Part shown: piece after piece, positions 51,993-64,000 of the stretch
How the letters are laid out: every line of letters begins with the position of its first letter
How positions within the stretch are numbered: position 1 is the stretch's first letter
From: Edolisoma coerulescens
Taxonomy: Eukaryota; Chordata; Aves; Passeriformes; Campephagidae
Direction: 5' to 3'
Assembly (NCBI GenBank): GCA_013397115.1
Contig: VWZW01004616.1
Span: 810,420 to 874,419, forward strand
Length of the DNA: 64,000 bases
Notes under the pieces: generated by a model
Databases searched by the model: none
Told to the model about the DNA's origin: nothing
Seen by the model: only the letters and a program-made list of their open reading frames with translations
Made by a program: the position numbers and the translations under genes

Positions 51993-54900
51993 AAGATCTT
52001 CCTCAACAACTGTGTCTCTGATTCCATGAGTTTACCCCAAGGAGAAAAATCTGCAGCTGGGTAAAGCAGACCTAGAATAAGACCCTTGTTATCCTCAATG
52101 GCTTGACACTTCAAAATTTTTTCAGCATGTTCCTCATTAGGCTTTTGTGTGTCAGAAACCATCCAGCAGACAGGAAATATGAAGAGAATCATTAAAAGAT
52201 GTACCCGAGGCCTTAGAGGAAAGCCAGGCCAGTATTAAAATTTGCACAGCCAAGCAAATTCCTACTCCATCCCCATTTATTTTCAGAACAATATGTGTTG
52301 CAGTTTAAGCAGGAACACCTGCCATTACAGAGCTGAGGAAGTTGCTTGTTGGTAGATGAAATTAGCAATTGAAATTGTGAGAAGGTGGAAGGAAGAAACA
52401 TGAATTGTCTCTGGTGAGATCAAATCCCCCTCGGCTGCAGTGGGTTCCCACTGAAGTAGGCAATGTAGCCTTGCCCACAGCTGAAGCTGCTTGCATTTAT
52501 GTTCACTTCTGCGGGCTTTAAAAACACTAGCCCCAGTCTCTTCTCCTTGAGGAAAGCATGTGTAGCCAGTAGAGATGCAAAGCTATTTAAAGAAACACTG
52601 CATAAAGATGAGGAAAACACTTATTCTGTGCATCTAACCATTCAGCCTCTTCCATTTACATTAACCAAGACTTTGGGGAAGTACCTAAAAATGAGGATTT
52701 ATAGCTGCAATAAGTCCAACAGTGTATCAGTGAGAAGCATAAAGTCAGTAACACTTCATACCAGTGTTCCTCTCCTTCAAATGCTTCTTCCATGTGATCC
52801 AGAAGCTTTGGGACAATCACTGCATTTCAGTTTTTCAAAGAAATGACAGGTTACATGGCAATGATGTTATACTTTTATTAGATCTTTGACACTGGTACTG
52901 CTTGCTGTTGATTCACTTAGTAACTCTTGTCTTGAACTGAAACAGATGGAATTAGCACAAATATGGTGTTGTTAAGGTTCAGCACTTGGCAAACAAAGGT
53001 GCTTTGTTGCTAGGAGAGCAATTTCTAACAGCACATTTTTAAAACAAAAATTAATGTTTTACCCTTCACATGTTGATATCCAATGTCATGTGTCTCTAGT
53101 AATCCACTTCTCTCCTCACAGCAAAATATTCCACTCCCAGAGTCCAAACTTTCCTGTCTGCTTGGGAGCTATGAGAATACAGCCTACAGGAAAAAGTGAT
53201 GCTCTTCCAGAAAACAGCCATTTCTCAGTGTTAAGGCTGGTTATTGGTTGTCTTTATACTGAAACACCTCTGCAAAAAACAGCATCCTTTTTTAGGGAGG
53301 AATCCAAGCCCCATGTCTCTGATCCAGGGGTGTCTTGCTGGGATAACTATTGGCCCATAATTGAATGTGTCCAACAAAAAATACTTGTGAGGAGAACTGG
53401 AAGAAGTCACGTTACTCCACTGTGGGCCATTTGGAAAACAACTGTGAAAAATTAACAGATCAAATCTGATTATTCTCTCCAGAACTGAGAACAGTGGATC
53501 TGATGAAGGCAGAAAAGCGCTTACTATGTACCAGCTAGGCTGAGAAGAAACCAGGTTAGACAGACATACCCATGCATGGATTTATCTTGGAAACCAGAGA
53601 TCTGACTCCAGTACTGCCACTGAAGGCCCTGTGGTCATGCAACACTGTGAGAGTGTGAGTTCTGCAACAGGCACCTCAAACAACAGTGCTTCGTGATTAA
53701 TGACTGACACTAGCAGGCAAAGCCAGTCACTCAAACGGTTCAGGTAACAATATACCTGTCAGCAAATCAAAAATAGAGGGAAAAACCATCTCCCATAATG
53801 CCCACGCAATAATGCCCAAGGAGCAGTACAGCCTTCAGAGCTGACGTGTTCCCCGGCCATGGCAGGTGGGGGTGCAGAGCATCTCACTGAATTGGGCATC
53901 AGCATCAGCTGCAGCTCAGCCCCTACTGGCAGACTCACTGGGGCTGGCTTTTCTCCCCTGCACACCCCTGCGCCAGAGCACTTCAGCTGCTGGCAAATTT
54001 AAACTGGAGGCAACCTACTGCTGCCCCTCAAAGTATGTCCCCATCTCTGTTTTACCGGGAGTAATAACAAGGCAGCTGTTCAGATGGAGAACTGCTAAAA
54101 ACCCTGCTGGTTGGAGATGGCTAAACCAGGGCCCAGGGGTTTGCTCCAACTCTGCCTTGCATGGGGCAGCTCCAGTCTGCAGTGCCACTGCTGTGCAAGC
54201 AAGGAACAAACTCATGGTTTTAACACGAGGACAGAGGGTACTTTAACAGCCAAAGTGGAACAGGGCAGGCATGGAAAGGGTTTACCAGAAGTCTGTTCTG
54301 TTCCTGCTCTGCAGGATGGCTGGCACCTTCAAACTGAGGTACCAGTCCAGGGATCCATCCTCACAAGCCTAAAGAGCACCAACAGGACACACCAGGAACA
54401 GCCACCCTATCAATTACACAAGTTCTGCATGGGACAGGAGCAGAGTCCTGTCTGCCTTGTACTGCCAGGCTTGTGCATGATGCTGCCCATAAAGTGCCTT
54501 GCCAATGGCACAGCTGGTTCAGCCCCTTTCCACACTCCCTCTTCTCCTCAGCTCCTGGTTTGTCTCTGTTGAAGTCCTGGGGGCTTGAACAGCATTAACT
54601 CTGCACCTGTCAGCTCAGCTGGCAGCTTTCATCTCAAGGCCTCCATGGAACCACTTGCTCTGAAACTGTGGGAGCTTATAATGCCAAAATCTTGCCTGGG
54701 CCTCAGACCCTACAGGGATATTTTCATTATACTGTTATTATACAAAAGGCCCAGAAGGAAAAATAAAAATTAGGCACCTGCACAAGCCTAATTTAGCCTG
54801 GTAGACACGTTGGAGGTCTCTGCAGACCTGTGTCAAGCAGTAACCTCTCAGTGCATTTGCAATCATTACAGCTGAGTTCAGTGTGCCTGAGCAAACTAAC

Positions 54901-56663
54901 CATCAACAGGTCTCAGCACTGAGATTGCCAGGGCCTGATCTAACAAAGAAATTTGCAGAATCCCTTAAAATGTTGTCTTGCCCAGCAAAATCCAGCACTA
55001 GGCCATTGGGACAGGAGCAGAAACCAGCACTTCCCAGACTAAAACCAGCAACATGACCAGTAGCCCACCAGCCCACCATGAAAGCTGTGGGTGCTTTGCA
55101 GCCTCTGATGGCAGAGCAGACCCCCCTGTTCAGCTCTGCCTACCACACCATGCCTCATCCCTGCCCCAGCTGTTTTGCAGAGGTCTTTTGATGCGAGGCA
55201 ACTTGACACAAACCTGCTTCTCATTTTGCCAGCCCAGAGCAGAGTAAAGCACAGCTTGGCAGTTGACTCTATATGTGAAATTACCTTTTCTGCTCTGATA
55301 AACTGCTCCAAGCAGAATCAATTTTTTTCTTTTCTGTGAGGAATTATCACTTCTAAAAATCATGTCAAGGCAAGCAAACCCCATGAGGGAATGTGCTTGA
55401 TGTGTAAGCATATTGATATCAACAGGCAGTCATATATGCCCTCATAGTCGGCAGCTTTTCTCTGACACTGTATCCAGAACGTCACAAGTTTTGTGAAAGA
55501 AAGTTGGCTCCATTTTGCTGAGACATCTTTCTTTTCTGTCATGAAGTGGCAGAGTTTGAGGGTCTGACACAGCAGAGCACTTAATCACCTCTCTAACTTG
55601 AAGTGCCTTTGTAGTGCTGAGCCTTAGTAACCGGCTTCACTGAGCTGAAAGTTTTCTGCACTTGGAAAGGCTCCTGGCCTTCCCTGGGCTGTTGCTTGCT
55701 TAACAACACAAGTCTTCTCTGCTGTGGAGCTGTGCCTGTGGAATTCAGTCAGATTGAAAAATGAAAGCAATTAAAAAATCTACTCAGACTGACATCTCCC
55801 ATTTGGCTGACCTGGCTCTGCAGACAGCGCCACTGGCCACGGTATGACCAGCACCCTGCTACCACTGCATGCCCTGGGCAGGGCTGTGCTGGGAGAGGAG
55901 TGCACCAGGCAGGGAGGGAGATGGCATCTGCTACCACTGGGAAAGGAAGTAGGGGAAATTTGCCATTATGGGGAGGCACGCGAAGGGAAAGCCACGTGGA
56001 TCTGTGCAGGAGGATGAGGTGGTGCCTGGAGTCAATGAGGAGAGAAGTAGAAGAAAGTCACAATTGAGACGCTGTGGGAGAAGAGAGAGTGTCTGAGAAA
56101 GGGAGGTTGATTTGACAGGCAACATAGAGACCCCTTCTTTTCTTATCCAATTACTGGCTGCTTCTGCAGTCCAAAATTAACTACTGTAGTCCATAACAGT
56201 TACAGGCCTCATTAAAGCCATGGAAGAATGAGCTGTCAGACTGAAGAGCTGTCAAGCCCTTTCGTCTAAGGAAAAGAATTGGAGTCCCAGGCTGGTGCAA
56301 GCCACACCGCAGGCAGCCTCAGCCAACAGGCAGGGATTTTCTCTGGCAACAGGCTTGGGGTGTGTATTGGAAAGGCAAAGCCAGGGAGATTTGTGCCCAA
56401 TGTGGGTGGCAGCTTGAGTTTGACAAGCTGCTGTGCTAGCAGGTTTGGGCACAGCTGAGTTGGAAGGCACTTCTACTACCCCTGCCTCTTTGGGAAATGG
56501 GGCTGCCAGACTTCCCTAGGGATGCATGATGGGGTCATGTCAGATAGCCTCCTGTTTTGTAACTGGTTCTTACCCTAAGGGAAACTGTCAGCAAGTGACT
56601 TCTTTCAGTCACATCAACAGGACAGTGTTGCTGGCTGGGCCAGGCAAGGCAATGCCCTTCAGG
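51993..56663. other. Gene-free stretch, nothing recognised
   Basis: Mixed composition, with G/C-richer parts near 54.0-54.6 kb and 55.8-56.0 kb. The 153-codon frame at 54111-54572 and the 133-codon frame at 53054-53455 have no recognisable domain and are probably chance. No RNA gene or transposon was seen. Confidence 0.55.
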
Positions 56664-56697
56664 TGCATGCATGCATTCATTGATTCATTCATTCATG
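56664..56697. repeat. (ATTC)n-like tetranucleotide repeat with CATG units
   Basis: TGCATGCATGCATTCATTGA followed by TTCATTCATTCATG. An imperfect ATTC/ATGC tetranucleotide tract about 34 bases long, possibly length-polymorphic. Confidence 0.75.
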
Positions 56698-59600
56698 TTT
56701 CAGCCTACAAGAATATAGATTTTATGTACCTTGGGATGTGGAGGGGAAGGCAGGACTGATCACATATGCTATGCCAAGGCTAACCGCCATGTACAAATAC
56801 ATGGCTCTGCATGTTGGCACGGACACTGTTGCTTCAGCCAGTCTCACATCAGCCAGAATTCAATCCTATGGCCTGTGCCTGCCAGATAAGAAGTTCAACA
56901 GCATGTACTCAACACAGTATCTCTCATCACCCATGGTGCAAAGGTCTCCTTGCAATCAGATTACGAGTTACCCTTCCATCTTCACAGCATTTTGCCCATT
57001 TATATTTCCTCCTTTCTGGGAGAGGGGATGAGATTTGAAGACTATTTAATGCTTAAAAAATCCATGCAGCCGTGTTCTACTTAACAGAGAAGTTTTACAT
57101 GGAAAATGTGTTGTTTTTTCCATTATGTTAACTTCTCACAGCTCTGCCTGCCAGTTGTAGCTCCTTGCTTTCAGGCTACTGATGAGCCTCAGCATCTGTT
57201 CTTCTGGGCATCCAGACCATTTGCAAATTCTTTAAAAGCAAAAGCCATGACTTTTTAAAAATGACTGGATGTCTTCCAGGGTTGGAGTCAACTAGTGAAA
57301 CAGGCCCTCAATGTATTGTTGATACAATGTTGCAAGAAGAGTAGGTTGATAGCTTGTCCATTCACTCTAAGGCTACTCTGCCTTCTTCTGTTCTACCCCC
57401 ACCAGAAGAATTCCCCCAGCACTGGGAAGGGGTTGGAGAAGTCAGTCTTTCTAGTACATGTCAAATTGGAAAAATAGTTTTGAATAGTGCTGACAGCCTA
57501 GATGCTCTTTAAACCCATGTTAGAAAAAGGTCTTCTGACTTGGAAAACAAATCAAACTTTTAACAAGGCAAAAATGCAAGCAAAATCTCTGGATAAAACC
57601 CTGATGACATTTTCCAGCTAGTAAAACTAGAACCTTACATTTTATAGCTGGAAAGGAAAGTATTTAACAGCTGTATGGGAATGAAGCCAAAGTTTTGTGA
57701 CAAAGGTTGTCGCTCCTTCACTGTCCAGCCAAGTTTTACCCATGGAACTTTTTGATAGTATTGCTCTTAGTCTTTAGTGGATCTCATACAGAAAGAGCAC
57801 ACCTTATCCATTGCTGTTAATATCCAGGCAGGCAGGAGAGTCTGGAGTGAGAGATTATCTTTTGCTAATCTTCTCCAAATGAAGGCTCAGAATTTCTTCT
57901 GGACAGCAGAGTTGAAGGTTTTGCTAAGCAATGCACAGAGCTCTGCACTTTCATCACTGCTGAGGTGTTGTTGGGCATGTAATTTTTTCATACTACTGCC
58001 AAGTCTGGGAAAGGGACAGTATGATGCCTAAAAGTGAGGGAGAAGCAGCTTTCAGTGACTGCAAAGTTTTCACTTCGTTCCTTGCTGTAGCAGTTTTGAC
58101 TGTTCATCCTGGGCCATAGTCACTTCAGGGGTACAAGAAACTGGAAACTAGTGTGACAGGGATGGAGACATAACCCCAAAGTTTATCAGAGTCTGTTTCC
58201 CATCCTTGTCCAGATCCCTCTTGAGAAAGTCAAAGAAAGGGAGATGGCAAGACAACATGTGTCTGTGTAAACCTCCTCATCACTGCCAGTGCAGCGTCAG
58301 TGTGCACGTGGCGTAAACCAGTCAAGCCCTACCTCAATGTGCCTCAAAATGGGAAGTGGACAGGAATAAGTCAAAGCGCTTCTCAGTGTGTGTATCCCTT
58401 GGCCTGGATGCAAGTCCATTAATCAAACTCCTTTTTGATGTTTTTTTCTCTTTTCATTGAGTTGGTCTTCCACAGACATTTTGTCTCTTTCCGTTTTCCC
58501 CCTTTTAATCATGTGAGTGACAACAGCACTAAGATAGATGTGTTTACAGCCTAGAACTGGGCTGGTACCTCAAATTCCTCTGTGCTGCAGACAATTGCAT
58601 GACTTCACCCGCCGGTCACACAGCAGAAGGCCAAGGGACTGCCAGCCAGCAATGTCCGGCAGCGTGCAGGAGTGGTAGTTCCCAGTTCACTGCTGGCACC
58701 TGAAGAGATGAAGTGCAGCACGGGATACAGATGCAGCATGCCCCTGGCAAGAGGAAAATCATGGGGAGCAGGTTGGGGATGGACTGTGCCCGTAAATGTC
58801 TCCACCCCCCAGTTCATCCATCTGGAGAGACTGAGCAGGCTCAGGTGCTTGGGGTGAATTTGCACCATACCTGGCTAGCCACAGTCTGGTGCATGTGTAC
58901 ACTCACAGTGTGTGTCACGCCCTTCCCCAGGGCACTTTAATGTGGAGTAAAGTCTTGCTCCTGGTCCCTGCAGGACAGCCCTACCAACTATTCCTGATGT
59001 CTGAAGCAAAGAGACAGAAACAAGCCCCCTTCTGAAGAGACCACTGTGTGGGCAGCTCGGTGAGCATCAATATCACAGCCTTGCTTTCTCCAGGTTTGAA
59101 ATTTAGAGGTGGCAGAAGGGTAACTCCAGTTGTTTTACAGACAATTTCCTTGCAACTCTAGAGAAAGATGAAATGCCCATCTTCATTTTAACTTCATAAA
59201 TTCTCTGCTGTTACATGGGCCGAGGACATTGACTGTACCTGATCTTGGCTTTTGCTTTCCTGAGGCATATGATAATTTTTTGGCTTCTGGGTTTACCTGC
59301 TGAAGGTCTGAAGTTTGCTGTAAGGTGTTGGACAGTTCGCTGTGGCTTCCAGCACTTGGTATGTGGGATCTGGCACCCCTCCAAGCACACAGAGCTCAGC
59401 CCCATTCACCAGCCAGACCCAAGGACAGGACCCAGAAGCCCAGGTTTTTCCTGACCCAACATTGCTTAATTGTCCAAGATAACAGCAGAAGTGGGTTTCA
59501 CTGTTTCAGGGTCCTTCAGAGGCTTAGCAAGGCAAATGAAGTTGACCATTGCCATCCCAGTTTGGGAAAAAGAAAACAATTTTATAAAGGGCATTGTTTT

Positions 59601-61499
59601 TCTCCCACTGCTGTCTTTAGAAATGTCCTCTAAAGCAATTTCACATTTCAAGTAGTTTAGGAATGCTCAGATTTCATCTCTGAAAAAAGAGTCTGTTTTC
59701 AGACTCTTCTGCCAGACTGAGGGAATATGGTGAAGGTTGGTTTGCAATGAGCAAACAGCTGAGGCAGGGATTTTTGCTGCCTCCAACTGATTTCCCCATC
59801 CCAAATTTCCCAATGGGAATTTCCCTATTTCCCCATGCAGTCCTACATATTTCTAAGAAAATCTTCTCTGTGAGAGATGATCTTGAGACAACTTTTTTGC
59901 TTGGCTTTTTCCTGGTGATTTTGTGATCAGATGTGTAGACTGGTTGTGTGTTTCACCACCTTCATTTAGTATGAATTGCCACCTCAGGAGCACACTACTG
60001 ACAGCTGGTCCCGCAACTGACTTTCTGAATCTGTGTCTCTTCCTGGAGCAGAGTTGGAACTCTTGCAGTGCCCACTTCTTGGGCAATTCCAGGCCAAATG
60101 CACATTTTAATGGATGTCACACGAATGCAGAAGATAAACCATATCATATTATCAAATGGATCAACGTGTGCTCTTTCCAATACTGGTTCTAATGCTGAAT
60201 GTGGTGTGTGAAAATATGAAACAACCACAGAGAGCAGAAACCAAAAAGCTCCCTGCAGATGTGTGCTAGCCAAAAGGCCAAATCTGAGATGCAGCTTTGA
60301 ACACCCTTCTCTCTCAACTTCTGTTACAAGCATAATACTTTACATAATAAGAGAGCTGCCTGTGGTTTTACCTGATAAACTTCATTCTTTGTCCTAGGGA
60401 TTTAAATTGGTCACAGCTTGCATGGTAGAGGGATGTTCTAACAGGTATTACGAAAGAGATTTTTTTCCTACTCTGTTGTTTCCCCACAGGAAAGCCATTG
60501 CAAATGGGGAATAAAGAAAAACTGAAACTTTGCACAAATAGGCGAAAAAATAAATGTAAGGGAAAGAACCTAAAGTCAAAGAGCTGCAGGGCTGCATGGC
60601 TTTTCATAGATCTTTCCTCCACCAATGTGCAGAACCATCAGCTCCACCCCTGAGGCAGCTAAAAGTGTTTACAAGCCATTTTGGTACTAGGGAACATAAA
60701 ACTCTCACACAGAAGAGGTCAAATCCCAGCATGAAAATCCTTGATAGCACACTGTGATTAAAGTAAGCATCTATATTAAAATGCACATAATTCCAAATTG
60801 TTGCACATGTCAACAAATTATAGACGCCCTGCTGATAATGTCTCTCCAGTGCCTCTGTAACAAAATGTAATTTGTAATTCAAAAGAACACTGTCATTTCC
60901 AATCTGATCTCCTCCAAGTTTTCTTTTCACATCCAGAGTGTAAAATGAGAAGAATTTAGATCTGGGAGAGCTGAGGGTCTTTTGTTTTGTATACTTTCTC
61001 CTCTTTGCTTAAGATACTCAAATCACAATTGCTTTGCAAATGGAGCTTTTTGCATCATTAAAATAAATGGGACCCATAATGTAGTGAGCTAAACAATGCT
61101 GTTTCTAGTGGGAATGCCACAAAAAAATGAGAGGTGATGATCGATATTTAAAGGCTCAGATGAGCTAGGCAAAACAACAGTCCTAGCAGCAAAGTACTTG
61201 ACAGCTGTGTCTTTGCATCCTGTAATTGCAACCCTTCCCAGGGACCTTTGCATGGGAAGGTCTGGTGTCCACACCTTGGCCTATGCTTTTGGGGAAGGGG
61301 CTGATGGGACTGAAGTGGAGTATGTTTGCCCCACAGCTTATGGGGAAGGGGGAGACAGCCACCTTCTCCTCAGCTGAGCCAGGCATCTCCAAAGCAATTG
61401 ATGTCAACCTTCATGCTGCAATGGCTGCCCTGTTTCTGATACTCAGGTCACCTTGCTCAAGGCAAGCTTACGTATTTCTGTACTTACTGTGCTCTGTTA
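56698..61499. other. Gene-free stretch, conserved-looking A/T-rich part near 60.8 kb
   Basis: No supported gene. The 60770-60950 interval has an A/T-rich, repeat-free texture like a conserved non-coding element; a 108-codon minus frame (60604-60930) overlaps it but has no recognised domain. Elsewhere nothing beyond ordinary non-coding DNA was seen. Confidence 0.5.
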
Positions 61500-61897
61500 T
61501 AGAATCATCATTCAATCATAGCATGCCTCAAAGGGACCCATAAGGATCACCTATTGAGTCCAGCTCATGGCCCTGCACAGGACAACCCCAAGAATCACAC
61601 CGTGTTCCTGAGAGCATTGTCCAAACGCTTCTTGAAAATCTTCTTGAACTCTGTCAGGTTTGGTGTTATAAACATGTCCCTGGGGAGCCTGTTCCAGTGC
61701 CCAGCCACCCTCTGGGTGAAGAAACTTTTCCTCACCTCCCCTGACACAGTTTCATATCATTCTTTCAGCTCTTTCAGGTCTGATGGCCAGAGAGAAAAGA
61801 TTGGTACTTGCCCCTCCTCTTCCCCTCTTGAGGAAGCTGTAGGTTCCTATTAGTGTTCCCCTGTCTCCTCTTCTTTAGGCTGGACAAACCCCAAGTT
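61500..61897 (-). mobile_element. CR1 LINE 3' end
   Basis: Plus-strand sequence reads as the complement of a CR1 3' end: ATAGAATCATCATTCAATCA tail, GGGACCCATAAGGATCACCT, CAAGAATCACACCGTGTTCC, GAGAGCATTGTCCAAACGCT, GGGGAGCCTGTTCCAGTGCC, CACCCTCTGGGTGAAGAAAC, and finally TCTCCTCTTCTTTAGGCTGG, after which similarity ends. The left tail is disordered relative to a clean ATTCTATG tail. A 12-base local duplication (CTTCTTGAAAAT then CTTCTTGAACTC, 61628-61651) interrupts the usual sequence. It is of the same family as the 21.2-22.1 kb plus-strand copy and only the last 400 bases are present. Confidence 0.93.
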
Positions 61898-64000
61898 CTG
61901 TGTAGATGTTCCCATGAAAAACTAATTTCCTGACTTAGGAGAACAAAAATGGAAGCCAGACTGAAACTTTCTGAAATTTATTCCCTGTTTATATTTAGTT
62001 CCGCATTAGCTTTGCAAAAACTCAGCTGAATCGGCAATTACACCCCGCAACCCCTCCAAGGAAGAGAAACCAAACCAGAGAATCTTTTGAATCCTTTGAA
62101 ATTTCTGCCTCCTTCAAGGGTTTGGCAGGGCTAGGTCTTGCTTGTGACATGTAAGAGTCTCCCAGTGTAGGACCACTCATTTTTTACTGCCTTCTCCTCT
62201 AGGACTGTGGAAAGTTTAAAATGATCAGAGAAGTCCATCAATATAACTTTTTTTTTCTCCAGCATTAATTTCCTGTTCTCTTTTCATGTGAAAAGTTACC
62301 TGGACAAAGCACAGTGAATGATTTGCCTGGTGTGCCTTTCCACATTATTGTAAAATATAATCAGGGTGGATTAATACCAACCAAAAACTAAGGTTTACTG
62401 TGGAGAGTATCCAATAGAAATTTCCTTTTTCTCACCACAATTTTATATGGGATTAAAATCGTATTCATCAGCACTTTTGCAAATGTTTTTCACTGACATT
62501 GCAACTGATGTTTTCTCTTACTATTTTTAACAGCTTGATCAATTACCAAGCACAGTAAGTTCCCAGTAATTCCATCTGTGTTATAAGAAGGAAGGTGTTT
62601 TACTAAGGTTTGGAAATTTCTGTTTACCACAGACATATGTTCAACACAGCCTTTCCAAGAGTTTTGGAGCCACAGTTGCTAATTTTCTTCTTCCTTGGAA
62701 GGATGCCTGGTCATAACTGAGGTTCTTTTGCTTGTTGCACTGTTGGTGCGTGTAAGGACTAACACTGCTTGTATAGATTTTGAAAAATGAAAGTTTGGAA
62801 AGGAATGAAAAGAGAGTGAGGTTTTGTCTAAGGCTGCAGTGCAGTTTGTGCCCGTGCAGCCTTCCTGCCCCAGGCAGGTGACACACAAGGAGGCTTCATC
62901 CCAAGCAGTGCTGATCTCTGCAGACCATCCCTTAGCATGGGCATTAGTGCATTGCTTGTGATGAACAAGGATTTCAGAACTGGTACTGTAATGTGTGCAA
63001 AGCTCAGCATGTATCTGCTTTGCAAGGCCTGGAGCACAGTAGCTGACTTCGAATTCTGACTGGTGACTGAGTGCTATAAAATGGAGTGAACAGAAAATAC
63101 ATTTCCACTGTGTAACACTGGCCCTTTTGTTATTTTTCCAGTTGAGGCACCTCCTGTGCCTCAGCTCTGGCTCTCACAGATCCATCCAGCCTCCCTGAGC
63201 TCTCCTGGGCATTTGCACTTGCACTCTTATTTCTAATACCCTGTGCAGGGTCTAGTCAACCTGGACTTACAGTTTCTTACTTTCCAAAATCTACGTATGG
63301 CTAGTCACCACAGCAACCATACTTGATAGCAAAGAAAACAACTCTCAGATAAAGGTGTTTGCCTAATCCAAGTCACAGGCCACACTGCCTTCAGCATTCT
63401 TTGTCTTCTCCCAGGTAAAAAATGATGCCAACGGGTAAACGATACAATTGGGGCCCAGAATTTCCTTCACTTTCTCTGAATCTTTCTCACACACGTGATT
63501 CTTACACCAGTGACATAGCTTTAAAGATATGGTGTGTGAGGGCAGATGGTGGTCTTAAGTGAGGAAATCAAGGTAGTCTTGATTGTCTTCTGGAAACTCT
63601 GTCAAGATATTCCTGTCTTATTTCTGGGGCAAATCCCCAAAGCTGGATGATATGAACACTGTCTCTCTCCCCTGCCCAAGAAACCCAAGTTCCCCTCCAG
63701 CAATGTTCCCATGTAATTCCTTTGCCAGGTGCCGTTGGCTGCAGCTAAGGCCAAGCTCAAATTTGTATTTAAATTAAGCTGTGACTTTAAGTCCTGACCC
63801 AGTATTTATGGCCTCACTATATGCAATCCCAGAGTGTTCTTTCTAGGCATTAAGTTTCCATAAGAATAAAATCCTGGTGTGAAAGGACTTCGCAACATAG
63901 AAAAGACAGCATGGACTGACCTAATAAAAGGAAGCACTGGTCCTAATGAATAGCAGCTCAAACAGATTCTAGAGTAACTCTGAGACCATATTCTCCATAT
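61898..64000. other. Gene-free stretch, nothing recognised
   Basis: A/T-rich at first (62.2-62.6 kb), then mixed. Reading frames are under 85 codons. No RNA gene, transposon or exon was recognised up to the end of the window. Confidence 0.55.

Noticed and set aside
54111..54572. 153-codon plus-strand open frame
   Set aside because: No recognisable domain; G/C-richer DNA with fewer stops.
61554..61853. 99-codon plus-strand open frame
   Set aside because: Antisense of the minus-strand CR1 3' end; not coding.
1..64000. tRNA, snRNA, well-known microRNA, CRISPR, LTR retrovirus or endogenous viral genes
   Set aside because: Scanned by eye for box A/B tRNA motifs, common microRNA seeds with hairpins, direct-repeat arrays, LTR pairs and viral polymerase motifs; none was found. 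Degenerate copies could still be missed without a search tool.

Overview
This looks like non-coding nuclear DNA from a bird. The main evidence is the set of interspersed repeats. All recognisable transposon remnants except one very weak MIR-like candidate are CR1-type LINEs. Several end in the CR1-specific short tail (ATTCTATGATT-like; on the minus strand AGAATCATAGAAT-like), and the younger ones resemble subfamilies abundant in avian genomes. There are no Alu, L1 or B1/B2 elements, no bacterial-style gene packing, and no operons or ribosome binding sites. The bird species and chromosome cannot be told from the sequence. The CR1 types would suit a neoavian bird, but that is from memory.

No protein-coding gene, exon, tRNA, rRNA or known small RNA could be supported anywhere in the 64 kb. 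Open reading frames are mostly 60-190 codons. They carry no recognisable domain and occur at the length and density expected by chance. The window is therefore part of an intergenic desert or the inside of a very large intron.

Layout: 1-1.36 kb plain DNA; 1.36-1.91 kb old CR1 3' part (+); 1.9-21.2 kb plain DNA with A/T-rich and GT/CT simple repeats; 21.18-22.10 kb CR1 3' part with the end of its reverse transcriptase (+); 22.1-27.0 kb plain DNA; 27.04-27.24 kb very old CR1 fragment (+); about 30.2-30.4 kb candidate ancient CR1/L3-like 3' end (-); 36.94-37.25 kb ancient CR1 reverse-transcriptase fragment (-); 43.15-44.81 kb the largest insertion, a 5'-truncated CR1 with a broken reverse transcriptase (-); 51.78-51.99 kb short CR1 3' end (-); 61.50-61.90 kb CR1 3' end (-). 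The rest shows only small simple repeats and some A/T-rich stretches that look like conserved non-coding elements but cannot be tested here.

No genes work together here and I found no undescribed biological system. The more interesting points are the layering of CR1 insertions of clearly different age, damage at the reverse-transcriptase catalytic Asp-Asp site in all three copies that reach it, and a few candidate regulatory clusters that need cross-species alignment.
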